Source of the DNA: Caldimonas thermodepolymerans
Lineage (GTDB): Bacteria > Pseudomonadota > Gammaproteobacteria > Burkholderiales > Burkholderiaceae_C
DNA length: 64,000 nt
Reading direction: 5' to 3'
NCBI RefSeq assembly: GCF_015476235.1
Contig: NZ_CP064338.1
Span: 1,612,001 to 1,676,000 of the forward strand
The notes under the pieces were generated by a model. It did not search any database and had not been told where the DNA came from. It worked only from the letters and a program-made list of their open reading frames with translations. This document shows positions 7,564 through 18,558 of this stretch, piece after piece; position 1 is the stretch's first letter, and each line of letters starts with the position of its first letter. The position numbers and the translations under genes were made by a program.

Positions 7564-8370
7564 ATGAGCTCAATCTCCGACTTTCCTCACCGGTTCGACC
7601 TGCTGCAGATCCAGGTCGACGGCCCGGTGGCCCATGTCCGGCTGAACCGGCCCGCCAAGCGCAACGCGATCAACGACGACCTGATCGCGCAGCTGCACAC
7701 CTGCTTCGTGAACCTGCCGCAGGAGATCTGCGCCGTGGTGCTGAGCGGCGCCGGGGAGCACTTCTGCGCGGGGCTGGACCTGTCCGAGCTGTCCGACCGC
7801 AGCGTCGCCGAGGGCATCGTGCATTCGCGCATGTGGCATGCGGCCTTCGACCAGATCCAGTTCGGCCGCGTGCCGGTGATCGCGGTGCTGCACGGCGCGG
7901 TGGTCGGCGGCGGGCTGGAGCTGGCCAGCTCGGCCCACATCCGCGTCGCCGAGGACAGCACCTACTACGCCCTGCCCGAGGGCCAGCGCGGCCTGTTCGT
8001 GGGCGGCGGCGGCTCCGCCCGGGTGCCGCGGCTGATCGGCGTGGCCCGCATGATGGACATGATGCTGACCGGGCGGGTGCTCGATGCCGACGAAGGCCAG
8101 CAGACCGGCCTGTCGCAGTACCGCGTGGGGGGCGGCCAGGGCGTGGCCAAGGCCATGGAGCTGGCGCACCGCATCGCGGGCAACGCGCCGCTGTCCAACT
8201 ACGCGGTGCTGCACGCGTTGCCCCGCATCGCCGAAATGTCGCAGCCGGAAGGCCTGTTCGTCGAATCGTTGATGGCTGCCATTGCCCAGGGGGATCCGGC
8301 GGCGAAGGAGCGCATGCGCGCGTTCCTCGAGGGCAAGGCAGGCAAGGTCACCAAGTCGCAGCAGTCATGA
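7564..8370 (+). CDS. Crotonase (enoyl-CoA hydratase family), probably hydroxycinnamoyl-CoA hydratase
   Basis: A 268-residue crotonase. The oxyanion-hole region is HFCAGLDLSEL and the second is GAVVGGGLELA. The two active-site glutamates of hydratases are present 20 residues apart (Glu119 in GGGLELA, Glu139 in ALPEGQRG), as in enoyl-CoA hydratase. The sequence does not resemble the classic Pseudomonas feruloyl-CoA hydratase-lyase (Ech) as I remember it. With a dehydrogenase gene downstream and no vanillin dehydrogenase, simple hydration of feruloyl-CoA to the 3-hydroxyacyl-CoA is more likely than lyase action. The stop overlaps the CoA ligase ATG (ATGA). Confidence 0.8.
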   Translation: MSSISDFPHRFDLLQIQVDGPVAHVRLNRPAKRNAINDDLIAQLHTCFVNLPQEICAVVLSGAGEHFCAGLDLSELSDRSVAEGIVHSRMWHAAFDQIQFGRVPVIAVLHGAVVGGGLELASSAHIRVAEDSTYYALPEGQRGLFVGGGGSARVPRLIGVARMMDMMLTGRVLDADEGQQTGLSQYRVGGGQGVAKAMELAHRIAGNAPLSNYAVLHALPRIAEMSQPEGLFVESLMAAIAQGDPAAKERMRAFLEGKAGKVTKSQQS

Positions 8371-10238
8371 GCACCGCACCGATCTATCGAGCCGCGCGTA
8401 TCGGCGGCTGCCTGGAAGCCGTGGTCACCGAGCGTCCGGGAGGCATCTTCGAACTGCGCTCCACCGAGCCGCTGGGCGAGTACCCGCGGCGGCTCACCGA
8501 CCGGCTGGAACACTGGGCCCGGGTCGCCCCGGACCGCACCTTTGCCGCACGACGCCACAAGGGCGGCGACTGGGTGCACATCAGCTACCGCGAGATGCTG
8601 CAGCGCGCGCAGGCGGTCGGCCAGGCGCTGCTCGAACGCGGCCTGTCGCCCGAGCGGCCGGTGGTGATCCTGTCCGAGAACGACCTGGAGCACCTGACCC
8701 TGGCGTTCGGGGCGATGTGGGCCGGCGTGCCGTTCGCGCCGATCTCGCCGGCGTACTCGCTGATCTCGCAGGACTTCGGCAAGCTGCGCCACATCATCGG
8801 GAAGCTCACCCCCGGTCTGGTGTTCGCGTCGCGCGGCGACGCCTATGCCCGCGCGATCGAGGCCTGCGTGGCGCCGGACGTCGAGGTGGTGCTGACCGAG
8901 GGCGAGGTGCCCGGCCGCCGCACGACGCCGTTCGAGGCGCTGCTCGCGACCCCGCCCGGCGCGGCGGTGCAGGCGGCGCACGAGCAGGTCGGGCCGGACA
9001 CCATCGTCAAGTTCCTGTTCACCTCGGGCTCGACCAAGACGCCCAAGGGGGTGATCAACACGCACCGGATGATGTGCGCCAACCTGCAGATGCTGGCGCA
9101 GAGCCTGGCCTTCCTGACCGACGAGCCGCCGGTGCTGGTGGACTGGCTGCCCTGGAACCACACCTTCGGCGGCAACCACAACGTGGGCATCACGCTCTAC
9201 AACGGCGGCACGCTCTACATCGACGACGGCCGGCCGACCCCGGCGGGCATCCACGAGACGCTGCGCAACCTGCGCGAGATCTCGCCGACGATCTACTTCA
9301 ACGTGCCCAAGGGCTTCGAGGAGATCGCCGCGGCGATGGAGGAGGACCGCGTGCTGCGCGAGAGCCTGTTCCGGCGCGTCAAGGCCTTCTTCTATTCGGG
9401 AGCGGGGTTGTCGCAGCCGGTGTGGGACCAGCTGCACCGCCTGGCGGAGCAGACGGTGGGCGAGCGCATCCCGATGATGACCGGGCTGGGCATGACCGAG
9501 ACCGCGCCGTCGTGCATGTTCGCGCTGCGTCCGGGCATCCAGTCGGGCCACATCGGCCTGCCGTGCCCGGGCGTGGAGGTCAAGCTGGTGCCGCTGGAAG
9601 GGAAGGTGGAGGTGCGCTTCCGCGGGCCGAACGTGATGCCGGGCTACTGGCGCGAGCCGCAGCTCACCGCCGAGGCTTTCGACGAGGAGGGCTACTACCG
9701 CACCGGCGATGCAGTGAAGTTCGTCGACCCGGCCGACCCGCAGAAGGGGCTGATGTTCGACGGCCGCATCGCCGAGGACTTCAAGCTGGCCACCGGCACC
9801 TTCGTCAGCGTGGGCCCGTTGCGCGCGAAGATCATCGCGATGGGCGCGCCGCTGGTGCAGGACGTGGTGATCACCGGCCTGAACCGCAACGAGGTGGGCA
9901 TGCTGGTGTTCCCGCGCGTCGACGAATGCCGCAAGCGTGCCCGGATGGGGGCCGACGTGCCGGTGTCGCAGGTGCTGCAGCATCCCGAGGTGCGCGGCTT
10001 CTTCCAGGAACTGCTGGACCGGCTCTGGAACGAAGGCACCGGCAGCGCCAACCGGGTGGCCCGGGCCTGGGTGCTGGAGGAGCCGCCGTCGATCGACCGC
10101 GGCGAGATCACCGACAAGGGATCGATCAACCAGCGTGCGGTGCTGACGCATCGGGCAGCGGTCGTCGACGCGCTCTATGAGGGCGGCATCGGCAACCCGT
10201 CGGTGCTGCTGCCGCGTACGTCGGAGGTGCTGGCATGA
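8367..10238 (+). CDS. fcs: Feruloyl-CoA synthase (hydroxycinnamate-CoA ligase)
   Basis: A 623-residue ANL-superfamily acyl-CoA ligase that activates ferulate or a related hydroxycinnamate with ATP and CoA. The ATP-binding P-loop is TSGSTKTPKG (residues 219-228), with Lys where most relatives have Gly. Other core motifs are LPWNHTFGG, MMTGLGMTETAPS, YYRTGD and a C-terminal EITDKGSINQRA whose Lys is the likely adenylation lysine. Length and overall sequence match Burkholderiales feruloyl-CoA synthases, which are longer than 4-coumarate ligases. It is coupled by ATGA overlaps to the crotonase before and the dehydrogenase after. Confidence 0.85.
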   Translation: MSTAPIYRAARIGGCLEAVVTERPGGIFELRSTEPLGEYPRRLTDRLEHWARVAPDRTFAARRHKGGDWVHISYREMLQRAQAVGQALLERGLSPERPVVILSENDLEHLTLAFGAMWAGVPFAPISPAYSLISQDFGKLRHIIGKLTPGLVFASRGDAYARAIEACVAPDVEVVLTEGEVPGRRTTPFEALLATPPGAAVQAAHEQVGPDTIVKFLFTSGSTKTPKGVINTHRMMCANLQMLAQSLAFLTDEPPVLVDWLPWNHTFGGNHNVGITLYNGGTLYIDDGRPTPAGIHETLRNLREISPTIYFNVPKGFEEIAAAMEEDRVLRESLFRRVKAFFYSGAGLSQPVWDQLHRLAEQTVGERIPMMTGLGMTETAPSCMFALRPGIQSGHIGLPCPGVEVKLVPLEGKVEVRFRGPNVMPGYWREPQLTAEAFDEEGYYRTGDAVKFVDPADPQKGLMFDGRIAEDFKLATGTFVSVGPLRAKIIAMGAPLVQDVVITGLNRNEVGMLVFPRVDECRKRARMGADVPVSQVLQHPEVRGFFQELLDRLWNEGTGSANRVARAWVLEEPPSIDRGEITDKGSINQRAVLTHRAAVVDALYEGGIGNPSVLLPRTSEVLA

Positions 10239-10999
10239 ACGTGCAGGGACGATCGGTCGTCGTGACCGGCGGCGGCTCCGGCCTGGGGGCCGAGACCGCA
10301 CGCGAGCTGGCGCGCCTGGGTGCGCGCGTCGCGGTGCTCGACGTGAACGCGCAGGCGGCGCAGCAGGTCGCGGCCGAGGTCGGCGCACTGGCGCTGGCGT
10401 GCGACATCACCGACAGCGCGAGCGTGGAAAACGCCCTGGCCGCGGCGCGGGAGGCGCATGGCCCGCTGCGTGCCTTGCTGAACGTTGCGGGCATCGGCGG
10501 GGCGCGCCGGGTGGTCGGCAAGGACGGCAAGCCGATGCCGCTGGAGGACTTCAAGCGCATCATCGACGTCAATCTGGTGGGCACCTTCAACGTGATCCGC
10601 CTGGCGGCTGCCGAGATGGTCGCCACCGAGCCGCTGGAAGACGGCGAGCGCGGCGTGATCGTCTGCACCGCCTCGGTGGCGGCCTTCGACGGCCAGGTCG
10701 GCCAGGAGGCCTATGCCGCTTCGAAGGGCGGGCTGGTGTCGCTGACGCTGCCGCTGGCACGCGACCTGGCGCAGCACGGCGTGCGGGTGTGCACGATCGC
10801 GCCGGGGCTGTTCCTCACGCCGCTGCTGTACCAGCTGCCCGAGGAGGTGCAGCAGTCGCTGGCGGCATCGATCCCGTTCCCCAAACGCCTGGGCAAGCCG
10901 CAGGAGTTCGCACAGCTGGCGGCCCACATCCTTGCCAATCCCTCGCTCAACGGCGAGGTGATCCGGCTCGACGGCGCATTGCGCCTGCCGCCACGCTGA
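10235..10999 (+). CDS. Short-chain dehydrogenase, HSD10-like 3-hydroxyacyl-CoA dehydrogenase
   Basis: A 254-residue SDR with TGGGSGLG (NAD site), NVAGIGG, and the catalytic YAASK (Tyr160, Lys164). The LFLTPLL region and the ERGVIVCTASVAAFDGQ stretch recall the type-10 17-beta-HSD / 3-hydroxyacyl-CoA dehydrogenase branch. In this operon the fitting reaction is oxidation of the 3-hydroxy intermediate made by the crotonase to the beta-ketoacyl-CoA. Its ATG overlaps the fcs stop. The exact substrate is inferred from context. Confidence 0.82.
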   Translation: MNVQGRSVVVTGGGSGLGAETARELARLGARVAVLDVNAQAAQQVAAEVGALALACDITDSASVENALAAAREAHGPLRALLNVAGIGGARRVVGKDGKPMPLEDFKRIIDVNLVGTFNVIRLAAAEMVATEPLEDGERGVIVCTASVAAFDGQVGQEAYAASKGGLVSLTLPLARDLAQHGVRVCTIAPGLFLTPLLYQLPEEVQQSLAASIPFPKRLGKPQEFAQLAAHILANPSLNGEVIRLDGALRLPPR

Positions 11000-11043
11000 G
11001 CGGTTTCTTCTTCTTTTTCCAACGACAACCACGGAGACAAGCC

Positions 11044-12186
11044 ATGAAGCGACCAGCCCTCAAGCAACTTGTCGTGACCCTGTTCGCCACGCTGGCGGCT
11101 GGTGTTGCGCATGCCGACCTCAACATCGGCGTCGTCCTGCCGCTGACCGGACCGGCCTCGGGCCTGGGCATTCCGGTGAACAACGGATTCAAGCTGTGGC
11201 CCGACACGATCGCCGGCGAGAAGGTCAAACTGACCGTGCTGGACGACGCGACCGACCCCGCCAACGGCGTCAAGAACGCGCGCCGGCTGGTCACCGAGGA
11301 GAAGGTGGACCTGATCATCGGCTCGGCGGCCACGCCGGTGGCGGTCGCGGTGGCCGACGTCGCGGCCGAGGCCCAGACGCCGCAGCTGGCGATGTCGCCG
11401 ATCCCGCTGCCGCCCGGCAAGGACACCTGGTCGTTCCGCATGGCGCACTCGTCGGCCGTGATGGCCCACGCCATGGTCGAGCACATGAAGAAGCAGGGCG
11501 TCAAGACCGTGGGTTTCCTCGGCTACACCGACGCCTATGGCGAGACCTGGCTGAAGGACTTCACCGCCAAGGCCGAGCCGGCCGGCATCAAGCTGGTGGC
11601 GGTGGAGCGCTTCCAGCGCACCGACACCAGCGTCACCGGCCAGGCCCTGAAGCTGGTCTCGGCCAATCCGGACGCCATGCTGATCGTGGCCTCGGGTTCC
11701 GGCGCGGCGATGCCGCACCGCGCGGTGGTCGAGCGCGGCTACAAGGGCAAGATCTACCAGACCCACGCCGCCGCCTCTCGTGACCTGGTGCGCGTGGGCG
11801 GCAAGGACGTCGAGGGCGCTTTCGTCGTCTCCGGCCCCGCCACCGTGGCCGAGCAGCTGCCCGAGAGCCACCCGTCGAAGAAGGAAGCGCTGAAGTACGT
11901 GCAGGGCTACGAGAAGCTCTACGGCGCCGGCTCGCGCAACCAGTTCGGCGCCCACACCTACGACGCGCTGCTGATCCTGGAGCGCGCCGTGCCGGAGGCG
12001 TTGAAGAAGGCCAAGCCGGGCACCAAGGAGTTCCGCGCCGCGCTGCGCGACGCGATCGAGTCGGTCGGCCCGGTCGCCGCGTCGCAAGGGGTGCTGCACT
12101 TCAAGCCGGACGACCACTGGGGCTTCACCAACGACAGTGCCGTGGTCATGAAGGTGGTCAACGGCGACTGGAAGGTGGAGCAGTGA
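11044..12186 (+). CDS. Branched-chain-type ABC transporter substrate-binding protein (probably aromatic acids)
   Basis: A 380-residue periplasmic binding protein of the Leu/Ile/Val (type 6) family. A Sec signal peptide (MKRPALKQLVVTLFATLAAG, cleavage after AHA) precedes DLNIGVVLPLTGPASGLGIP. Related proteins from aromatic degraders (for example CouP of Rhodopseudomonas palustris) bind hydroxycinnamates, and here the gene follows fcs and the SDR and precedes the permease genes. A 44-bp gap with the ribosome site CACGGAGACA precedes the ATG. Confidence 0.85.
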   Translation: MKRPALKQLVVTLFATLAAGVAHADLNIGVVLPLTGPASGLGIPVNNGFKLWPDTIAGEKVKLTVLDDATDPANGVKNARRLVTEEKVDLIIGSAATPVAVAVADVAAEAQTPQLAMSPIPLPPGKDTWSFRMAHSSAVMAHAMVEHMKKQGVKTVGFLGYTDAYGETWLKDFTAKAEPAGIKLVAVERFQRTDTSVTGQALKLVSANPDAMLIVASGSGAAMPHRAVVERGYKGKIYQTHAAASRDLVRVGGKDVEGAFVVSGPATVAEQLPESHPSKKEALKYVQGYEKLYGAGSRNQFGAHTYDALLILERAVPEALKKAKPGTKEFRAALRDAIESVGPVAASQGVLHFKPDDHWGFTNDSAVVMKVVNGDWKVEQ

Positions 12187-12371
12187 CCGGGCGCAGCCGG
12201 CCGGTCGCCGGCGCCTGACCGCAGGCCGGTCAGGCGCGGCGCCGGGCACGCCCGCCGCGCGTCGGGGCGGGCGTCCCGGTGCGGCCGGCCGCACGAAGCC
12301 GGGCGCCCCGCCCGGCTCGTCGGTCGTGTCGGGGTGCCGCCTTGGGCGGGCCCGCAAGGATGAAAACGAAC

Positions 12372-13409
12372 ATGGACTTTTCGATCGCGAGCATCCTGTT
12401 GCTGGATGGCGTGACCAACGGAGCGATCTATGCGCTGCTGGCCATGGCCACGGTGCTGGTGTTCGCGGTCACGCGGGTGATCTACATCCCGCAGGGCGAG
12501 TATGTCGCGTTCGCGGCGCTGACGGTGGGCATGATGCAGCTCGGCCAGGTGCCGGGCACGGTGTGGTTCCTGCTGGCGATGGCCGTGGTGGTTGCCGTGC
12601 TCGACGCGGTGGACGGGGTGCGCGGCAGGCAGGGCATGCGGCGCATCGCCTTGCAGGCGCTGCGCACGCTTGCCTGGCCGGTGGCCGTGTCGCTGTTGAC
12701 GCTGTGGCTGGCCCCGCAGCGCCCGTCGCTGCTGGTGCAGGCGCTGCTGACGCTGGCCCTGGTGACGCCGTTCGGGTCGCTGATCTACCGCCTGGCTTAC
12801 CAGAGCCTGGCCGACGCGAGCGTGCTGGTGCTGCTGATCGTCTCGGTCGGCGTGCACTTCGCGCTCACCGGCCTGGGGCTGCTGTTCTTCGGTGCCGAGG
12901 GCTTCCGCAACCCGGGCTTCTGGGACGAGCGCTTCTCGCTCGGCGCGCTGAGCCTGAGCGGCCAGACCCTCATCATCTTCGCGGCCACCGCCGCACTGAT
13001 CGTCGGGCTGTGGCTGTTCTTCGAGCGCAGCCTGGCGGGCAAGGCCCTGCGCGCCACCGCGGTCAACCGGCTCGGGGCGCGGCTCATGGGCATCTCGAGC
13101 AACGGTGCCGGGCGGTTGTCGTTCACGATGGCGGCCTTCATCGGGGCGCTGTCCGGGCTGTTGATCGGGCCGACCACCACGATCTTCTATGACAGCGGCT
13201 TCCTGATCGGCCTCAAGGGCTTCGTGGCGGCGGTGTTCGCGGGGCTGGCGAGCTACCCGGCGGCGCTGGCCGGCGCGATGATCGTCGGCGTGCTCGAAGC
13301 CTTCAGCTCTTTCTGGGCCAGCGCGTTCAAGGAAGTGATCGTGTTCACCTTCATCCTGCCCGTGCTGCTGTGGCGCTCCTGGCGCGACCCCCACATCGAG
13401 GAAGAATGA
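12372..13409 (+). CDS. ABC transporter permease, LivH type
   Basis: A 345-residue polytopic permease. It begins MDFSIASILLLDGVTNGAIYALL, typical of LivH proteins. An in-frame ATG exists 12 bp upstream (12360), but AAGGA lies about 11 nt before 12372 and overlaps the other start, so 12372 is preferred. At least eight hydrophobic segments are visible, with the EAA-like loop region around ALRATAVNRLGARLMGI. The inserted segment RGRQGMRRIALQALRTLAW makes it longer than many LivH proteins. A 173-bp gap (12187-12359) of very GC-rich DNA separates it from the binding-protein gene. Confidence 0.85.
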   Translation: MDFSIASILLLDGVTNGAIYALLAMATVLVFAVTRVIYIPQGEYVAFAALTVGMMQLGQVPGTVWFLLAMAVVVAVLDAVDGVRGRQGMRRIALQALRTLAWPVAVSLLTLWLAPQRPSLLVQALLTLALVTPFGSLIYRLAYQSLADASVLVLLIVSVGVHFALTGLGLLFFGAEGFRNPGFWDERFSLGALSLSGQTLIIFAATAALIVGLWLFFERSLAGKALRATAVNRLGARLMGISSNGAGRLSFTMAAFIGALSGLLIGPTTTIFYDSGFLIGLKGFVAAVFAGLASYPAALAGAMIVGVLEAFSSFWASAFKEVIVFTFILPVLLWRSWRDPHIEEE

Positions 13410-13426
13410 GACCCGCGGAGCCTTCC

Positions 13427-15250
13427 ATGTCCAGCCGTCCCGCCAGCGATCCCGTCACCACCGCAGCACCCGGTGCGCGTCGCTGGAGCCTGCAAAGCCT
13501 CGGCATCGCCGGCTTTGCTGTGGTGATGGCGGTGCTGCCCTTGCTGCCGATCCCCGAGTTCTGGGTCACGCAGCTCAACTACATCGGCCTGTATGCCACC
13601 GTGGTGCTCGGCCTGGTGCTGCTCACCGGCGTGGGCGGCCTGACCTCGTTCGGGCAGGCGGCCTTCGTCGGCATCGGCGCCTACACCAGCGCCTACCTGA
13701 CCACCGCCTGGGGCGTGTCGCCCTGGCTGACGCTGCTGGTGGGCCTGGCGCTGACCGCGCTGGGCGCACTGGTGCTCGGCTGGATCACGCTGCGCATGAG
13801 CGGCCACTACCTGCCGCTGGCCACCATCGCCTGGTGCCTGGCGCTGAACTACACGATGGCCAACATGGAGTGGCTGGGCAAGTACGACGGGCTGCTGGGC
13901 ATTCCTTCGTTGCAGCTGTTCGGCTGGGACCTGGCCCCGGGGCGGCGGCTGTACTACCTCATCTGGGGCGTGGCCCTGCTGGGGGCGATCGGCGTGGTGA
14001 ACCTGCTCGACTCGCGGCCCGGCCGCGCGATCCGCGCGCTCAAGGGCGCCACCACGATGGCCGAGGCGATGGGCGTGTCGACCTACCGCTACAAGGTCAT
14101 CATCTTCCTGATCGCCGCGTTGTACGCCGGCGTGTCCGGCTGGCTGTTCGCGCACTTCCAGCGCACCGTCAACCCGTCGCCGTTCGGCATCAAGTGGGGC
14201 ATCGAGTACCTGTTCATGGCCGTGGTCGGCGGGGTGGGCAGCGTCTGGGGCGCGTTCAGCGGTGCCGCGGTGGTCAAGCTGGTCGAGGACCAGCTGCAGG
14301 TGCTGCTGCCCAGGTTGATCGGCACCAGCGGCAACTACGAGATCATCGTGTTCGGCATCGTGCTGGTGCTGATGCTCAAGTACGCCCCGCAGGGCCTGTG
14401 GCCCAGCTTCGCGCGCTGGCTGCCGCGCGAGCCGCGCCGGCGCGACTGGGCCGACGCCGCGCCGCTGCCCGAGCGTCCCAAGCCCCGCCCGGGCGAGCCG
14501 TTGCTGGAGGTGCGTTCGGTGCGCAAGCAGTTCGGCGGCCTGGTGGCGGTCAACGACGTCAGCTTCGAGGTGCGCGCCGGCGAGATCGTCGGCCTGATCG
14601 GGCCGAACGGCGCGGGCAAGACCACCACCTTCAACCTGATCTCCGGCGTGCTGAGCCTGAGCGGCGGCGAGGTCTGGCTGTATGGGCAGCGTGTCGACGG
14701 CCTGCCCAGCCGCGAGATCGCGCGGCGCGGCATGTCGCGCACCTTCCAGCACGTGCGCATGGTGCCCGAGATGAGCGTGCTGGAGAACGTGGCCCTGGGC
14801 GGCTACCTGCGCAGCAGCGCCGGCTGCGCGCGCGCGATGCTGCGCCTGGACCGCGACGAGGAGCGCCGCCTGTTCAAGGAGGCAGAGCGCCAGCTGCAGC
14901 GCATCGGTATGGCCGCCCAGATGCACGAGCTGGCCGGCAACCTGCCGCTTGGCCAGCAGCGCCTGATGGAGATCGCCCGCGCGCTTGCCACGGACCCGAC
15001 CCTGCTGCTGCTCGACGAACCGGCCGCCGGCCTTCGGCACCAGGAGAAGCAGGCACTGGCCAGCGTGCTGCGGCAGCTGCGCGCCGAAGGCATGAGCCTG
15101 CTGCTGGTCGAGCACGACATGGACTTCGTGATGAACCTGACCGAACGCATCGTCGTGATGGAGTTCGGCAACAAGCTGCTCGAGGGCACCCCCGCCGAAG
15201 TGCAGGCCAGTCCGCTGGTGCGCGCGGCCTACCTGGGCACCGAGCATTGA
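13427..15250 (+). CDS. Fused ABC transporter permease and ATP-binding protein (LivM-LivG)
   Basis: A 607-residue fusion of two subunits usually made separately. Residues about 25-330 form a LivM-type permease (FGQAAFVGIGAYTSAYLTT; GVGSVWGAFSG). Residues about 362-600 form a LivG-type ATPase with Walker A GPNGAGKTT (392-400), a variant signature LPLGQQRLMEIARAL and Walker B LLLLDEPAAG. The start MSSRPASDP at 13427 is favoured by GGAG 6 nt before it; an alternative ATG at 13406 overlaps the livH stop. Such fusions are known in Burkholderiales aromatic-acid importers. No frameshift is seen at the join, which is a proline-rich linker. Confidence 0.88.
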   Translation: MSSRPASDPVTTAAPGARRWSLQSLGIAGFAVVMAVLPLLPIPEFWVTQLNYIGLYATVVLGLVLLTGVGGLTSFGQAAFVGIGAYTSAYLTTAWGVSPWLTLLVGLALTALGALVLGWITLRMSGHYLPLATIAWCLALNYTMANMEWLGKYDGLLGIPSLQLFGWDLAPGRRLYYLIWGVALLGAIGVVNLLDSRPGRAIRALKGATTMAEAMGVSTYRYKVIIFLIAALYAGVSGWLFAHFQRTVNPSPFGIKWGIEYLFMAVVGGVGSVWGAFSGAAVVKLVEDQLQVLLPRLIGTSGNYEIIVFGIVLVLMLKYAPQGLWPSFARWLPREPRRRDWADAAPLPERPKPRPGEPLLEVRSVRKQFGGLVAVNDVSFEVRAGEIVGLIGPNGAGKTTTFNLISGVLSLSGGEVWLYGQRVDGLPSREIARRGMSRTFQHVRMVPEMSVLENVALGGYLRSSAGCARAMLRLDRDEERRLFKEAERQLQRIGMAAQMHELAGNLPLGQQRLMEIARALATDPTLLLLDEPAAGLRHQEKQALASVLRQLRAEGMSLLLVEHDMDFVMNLTERIVVMEFGNKLLEGTPAEVQASPLVRAAYLGTEH

Positions 15251-15302
15251 AGGACCGTCCGCCGGCGCCGCGGCCGTGACGGGCCGCCGCAGCGCCGCGG
15301 GC

Positions 15303-16051
15303 ATGGAGAACGACGACGTGGAGACGTTGCTGCAAGTGCAGGGCCTGCATGCAGGCTACGGCAAGGCCGAGGTGCTGTCCGGGCTGACGCTCGAGGCGGC
15401 CCGCGGTTCGGTGGTGACCGTGATCGGCCCGAACGGGGCCGGCAAGTCGACGCTGCTCAACGCGCTGATGGGAGTGCTGCCCTCGCGCGGCTCGGTCCGC
15501 TATGCGGGCGAGGAAATCGGTGCGCTGAGCCTGGAACAGCGGGTGGAGCGCGGCATCGCCCTGGTGCCGGAAACCCGGGCCCTGTTCGCCAGCATGCCGG
15601 TGGAGGACAACCTGCGTCTGGGCAGCTGGCGGCTGCAGCAGGGCCTGCGCGGCGCGCTCGGCCCTGGGCGTGCCGACGCGGACCTGGAGCAGGTGTACGA
15701 CATCTTCCCGCGCCTGAAGGAGCGCCGCATGCAGCTGGCCGGCACGCTGTCGGGCGGCGAGCGGCAGATGCTGGCGATCGGCCGCGCGCTGATGGGTCGG
15801 CCGCAGCTGCTGATGCTCGACGAGCCGAGCCTGGGGCTGGCACCGCTGATCGTCAAGGAGATCTTCCGCATCATCGAGCGGCTGCGTTCCACCGGCGTGA
15901 CCATCCTGCTGGTCGAGCAGAACGCGCGCGCGGCGCTGGAGGTGGCCGACCACGGCTACGTGCTGGAGACCGGCGAGATCGTGCTCGAGGCCCCGGCGGC
16001 GCAACTGGCGCGCGACCCGCGCGTGGTGCAGACCTACCTCGGAGCCCGCCG

Positions 16052-16055
<4 letters not shown>
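15303..16055 (+). CDS. ABC transporter ATP-binding protein, LivF type
   Basis: A 250-residue ATPase, the second nucleotide-binding subunit of the importer. Walker A is GPNGAGKST, the signature LSGGERQMLAIGRALMG, Walker B LLMLDEPSLGL, and the switch histidine is replaced by LLVEQN as is normal in LivF. ATG 15303 is taken; a GTG start at 15276 is possible and neither has a strong ribosome site. The stop overlaps the acyl-CoA dehydrogenase ATG (ATGA), so transport and catabolism are coupled. Confidence 0.88.
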
Positions 16056-17809
<1,754 letters not shown>

Positions 17810-17874
17810 CGACCTTGCAAGGCCAGCCGGCCCTCCAGCCCCCGGTCCGCGAGGCGGACTACACTGGCGGCGCC

Positions 17875-18345
17875 ATGCCGAACACCAAGTCCGATAGCGT
17901 CGCCCACGGGCTGGACCAGTCCAGCCTGAGCCACGTCCTGGGCTACCACCTGGCCCAGGCGGACGTGCCCATCAAGAAGGTCTTCTTCAAGTGCATCGGG
18001 CAGCCGCTGCAACTGCGGCCGGTCGAGTTCACCATCCTGATGCTGCTCAACAGCAACGAGAACGTCACGCAGAAGCAGCTCTCGCAGGCGCTCGCGGTGT
18101 CCGCGCCCAACATCACGATCCTGCTCGACCGCCTGGCCGAGCGGGGGCTGGTCACCCGGGTGCGCAGCGAAACCGACCGCCGCTCGCAGCATGTGCTGCT
18201 GACGCGCAAGGGCGCGATCCTGGCACGCAAGGCGCACGAGGTCTCGCTGACGATGGAGCACGAGGTGCTGCGGCACCTGAGCGACGGCGAGCGCGCGATA
18301 CTGTTCGAGCTGCTGCAGAAGGTCGCCCGGCATCGTCGCGTCTGA
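17875..18345 (+). CDS. MarR-family transcriptional regulator of the hydroxycinnamate cluster
   Basis: A 156-residue winged-helix protein. The recognition-helix region is KQLSQALAVSAPNITILLDRL (quoted in part) followed by the wing RSETDRRSQHVLLTRKG, both classical MarR. Comparable regulators (HcaR, CouR, FerC) repress hydroxycinnamate genes and are released by the hydroxycinnamoyl-CoA thioester. It lies 65 bp after the acyl-CoA dehydrogenase gene on the same strand, probably at the end of the operon it controls. The palindrome at 7379-7391 is the best target seen. The ligand is inferred. Confidence 0.85.
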   Translation: MPNTKSDSVAHGLDQSSLSHVLGYHLAQADVPIKKVFFKCIGQPLQLRPVEFTILMLLNSNENVTQKQLSQALAVSAPNITILLDRLAERGLVTRVRSETDRRSQHVLLTRKGAILARKAHEVSLTMEHEVLRHLSDGERAILFELLQKVARHRRV

Positions 18346-18365
18346 GCGACGGGGGCGTCACCGGC

Positions 18366-18394
18366 TTGACCCAGCTCAAGGGCCGTCCTGTACT
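18366..18394 (+). promoter_or_regulatory. Candidate promoter for the second binding-protein gene
   Basis: TTGACC (18366-18371) and TGTACT (18389-18394) are separated by 17 bp. It lies between the marR stop and the binding-protein gene, giving a leader of about 155 nt. Confidence 0.4.
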
Positions 18395-18522
18395 CCTCGC
18401 GCGTTCATCGCACGGCACCACGGCGCCAGCGAGGAATATTTCCGTTTGGTCCGGGCCTGCCCTGGGGCCTGAGGGATAACCCCTGAGCGACGACCGCTGC
18501 GCATCCCCAACACTCGATTTTG

Positions 18523-18535
18523 TTACTGGAAGTAA
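18523..18535. promoter_or_regulatory. Palindrome before the second binding-protein gene
   Basis: TTACT-GGA-AGTAA is a 13-bp inverted repeat in an AT-rich patch 24 bp before the ATG; the flanks TTG and TCAA extend it imperfectly. It may be an operator for a regulator such as the adjacent MarR, but it does not match the 7379 palindrome. Confidence 0.3.
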
Positions 18536-18558
18536 TCAATGGAGAAGGTGACAAGGTG

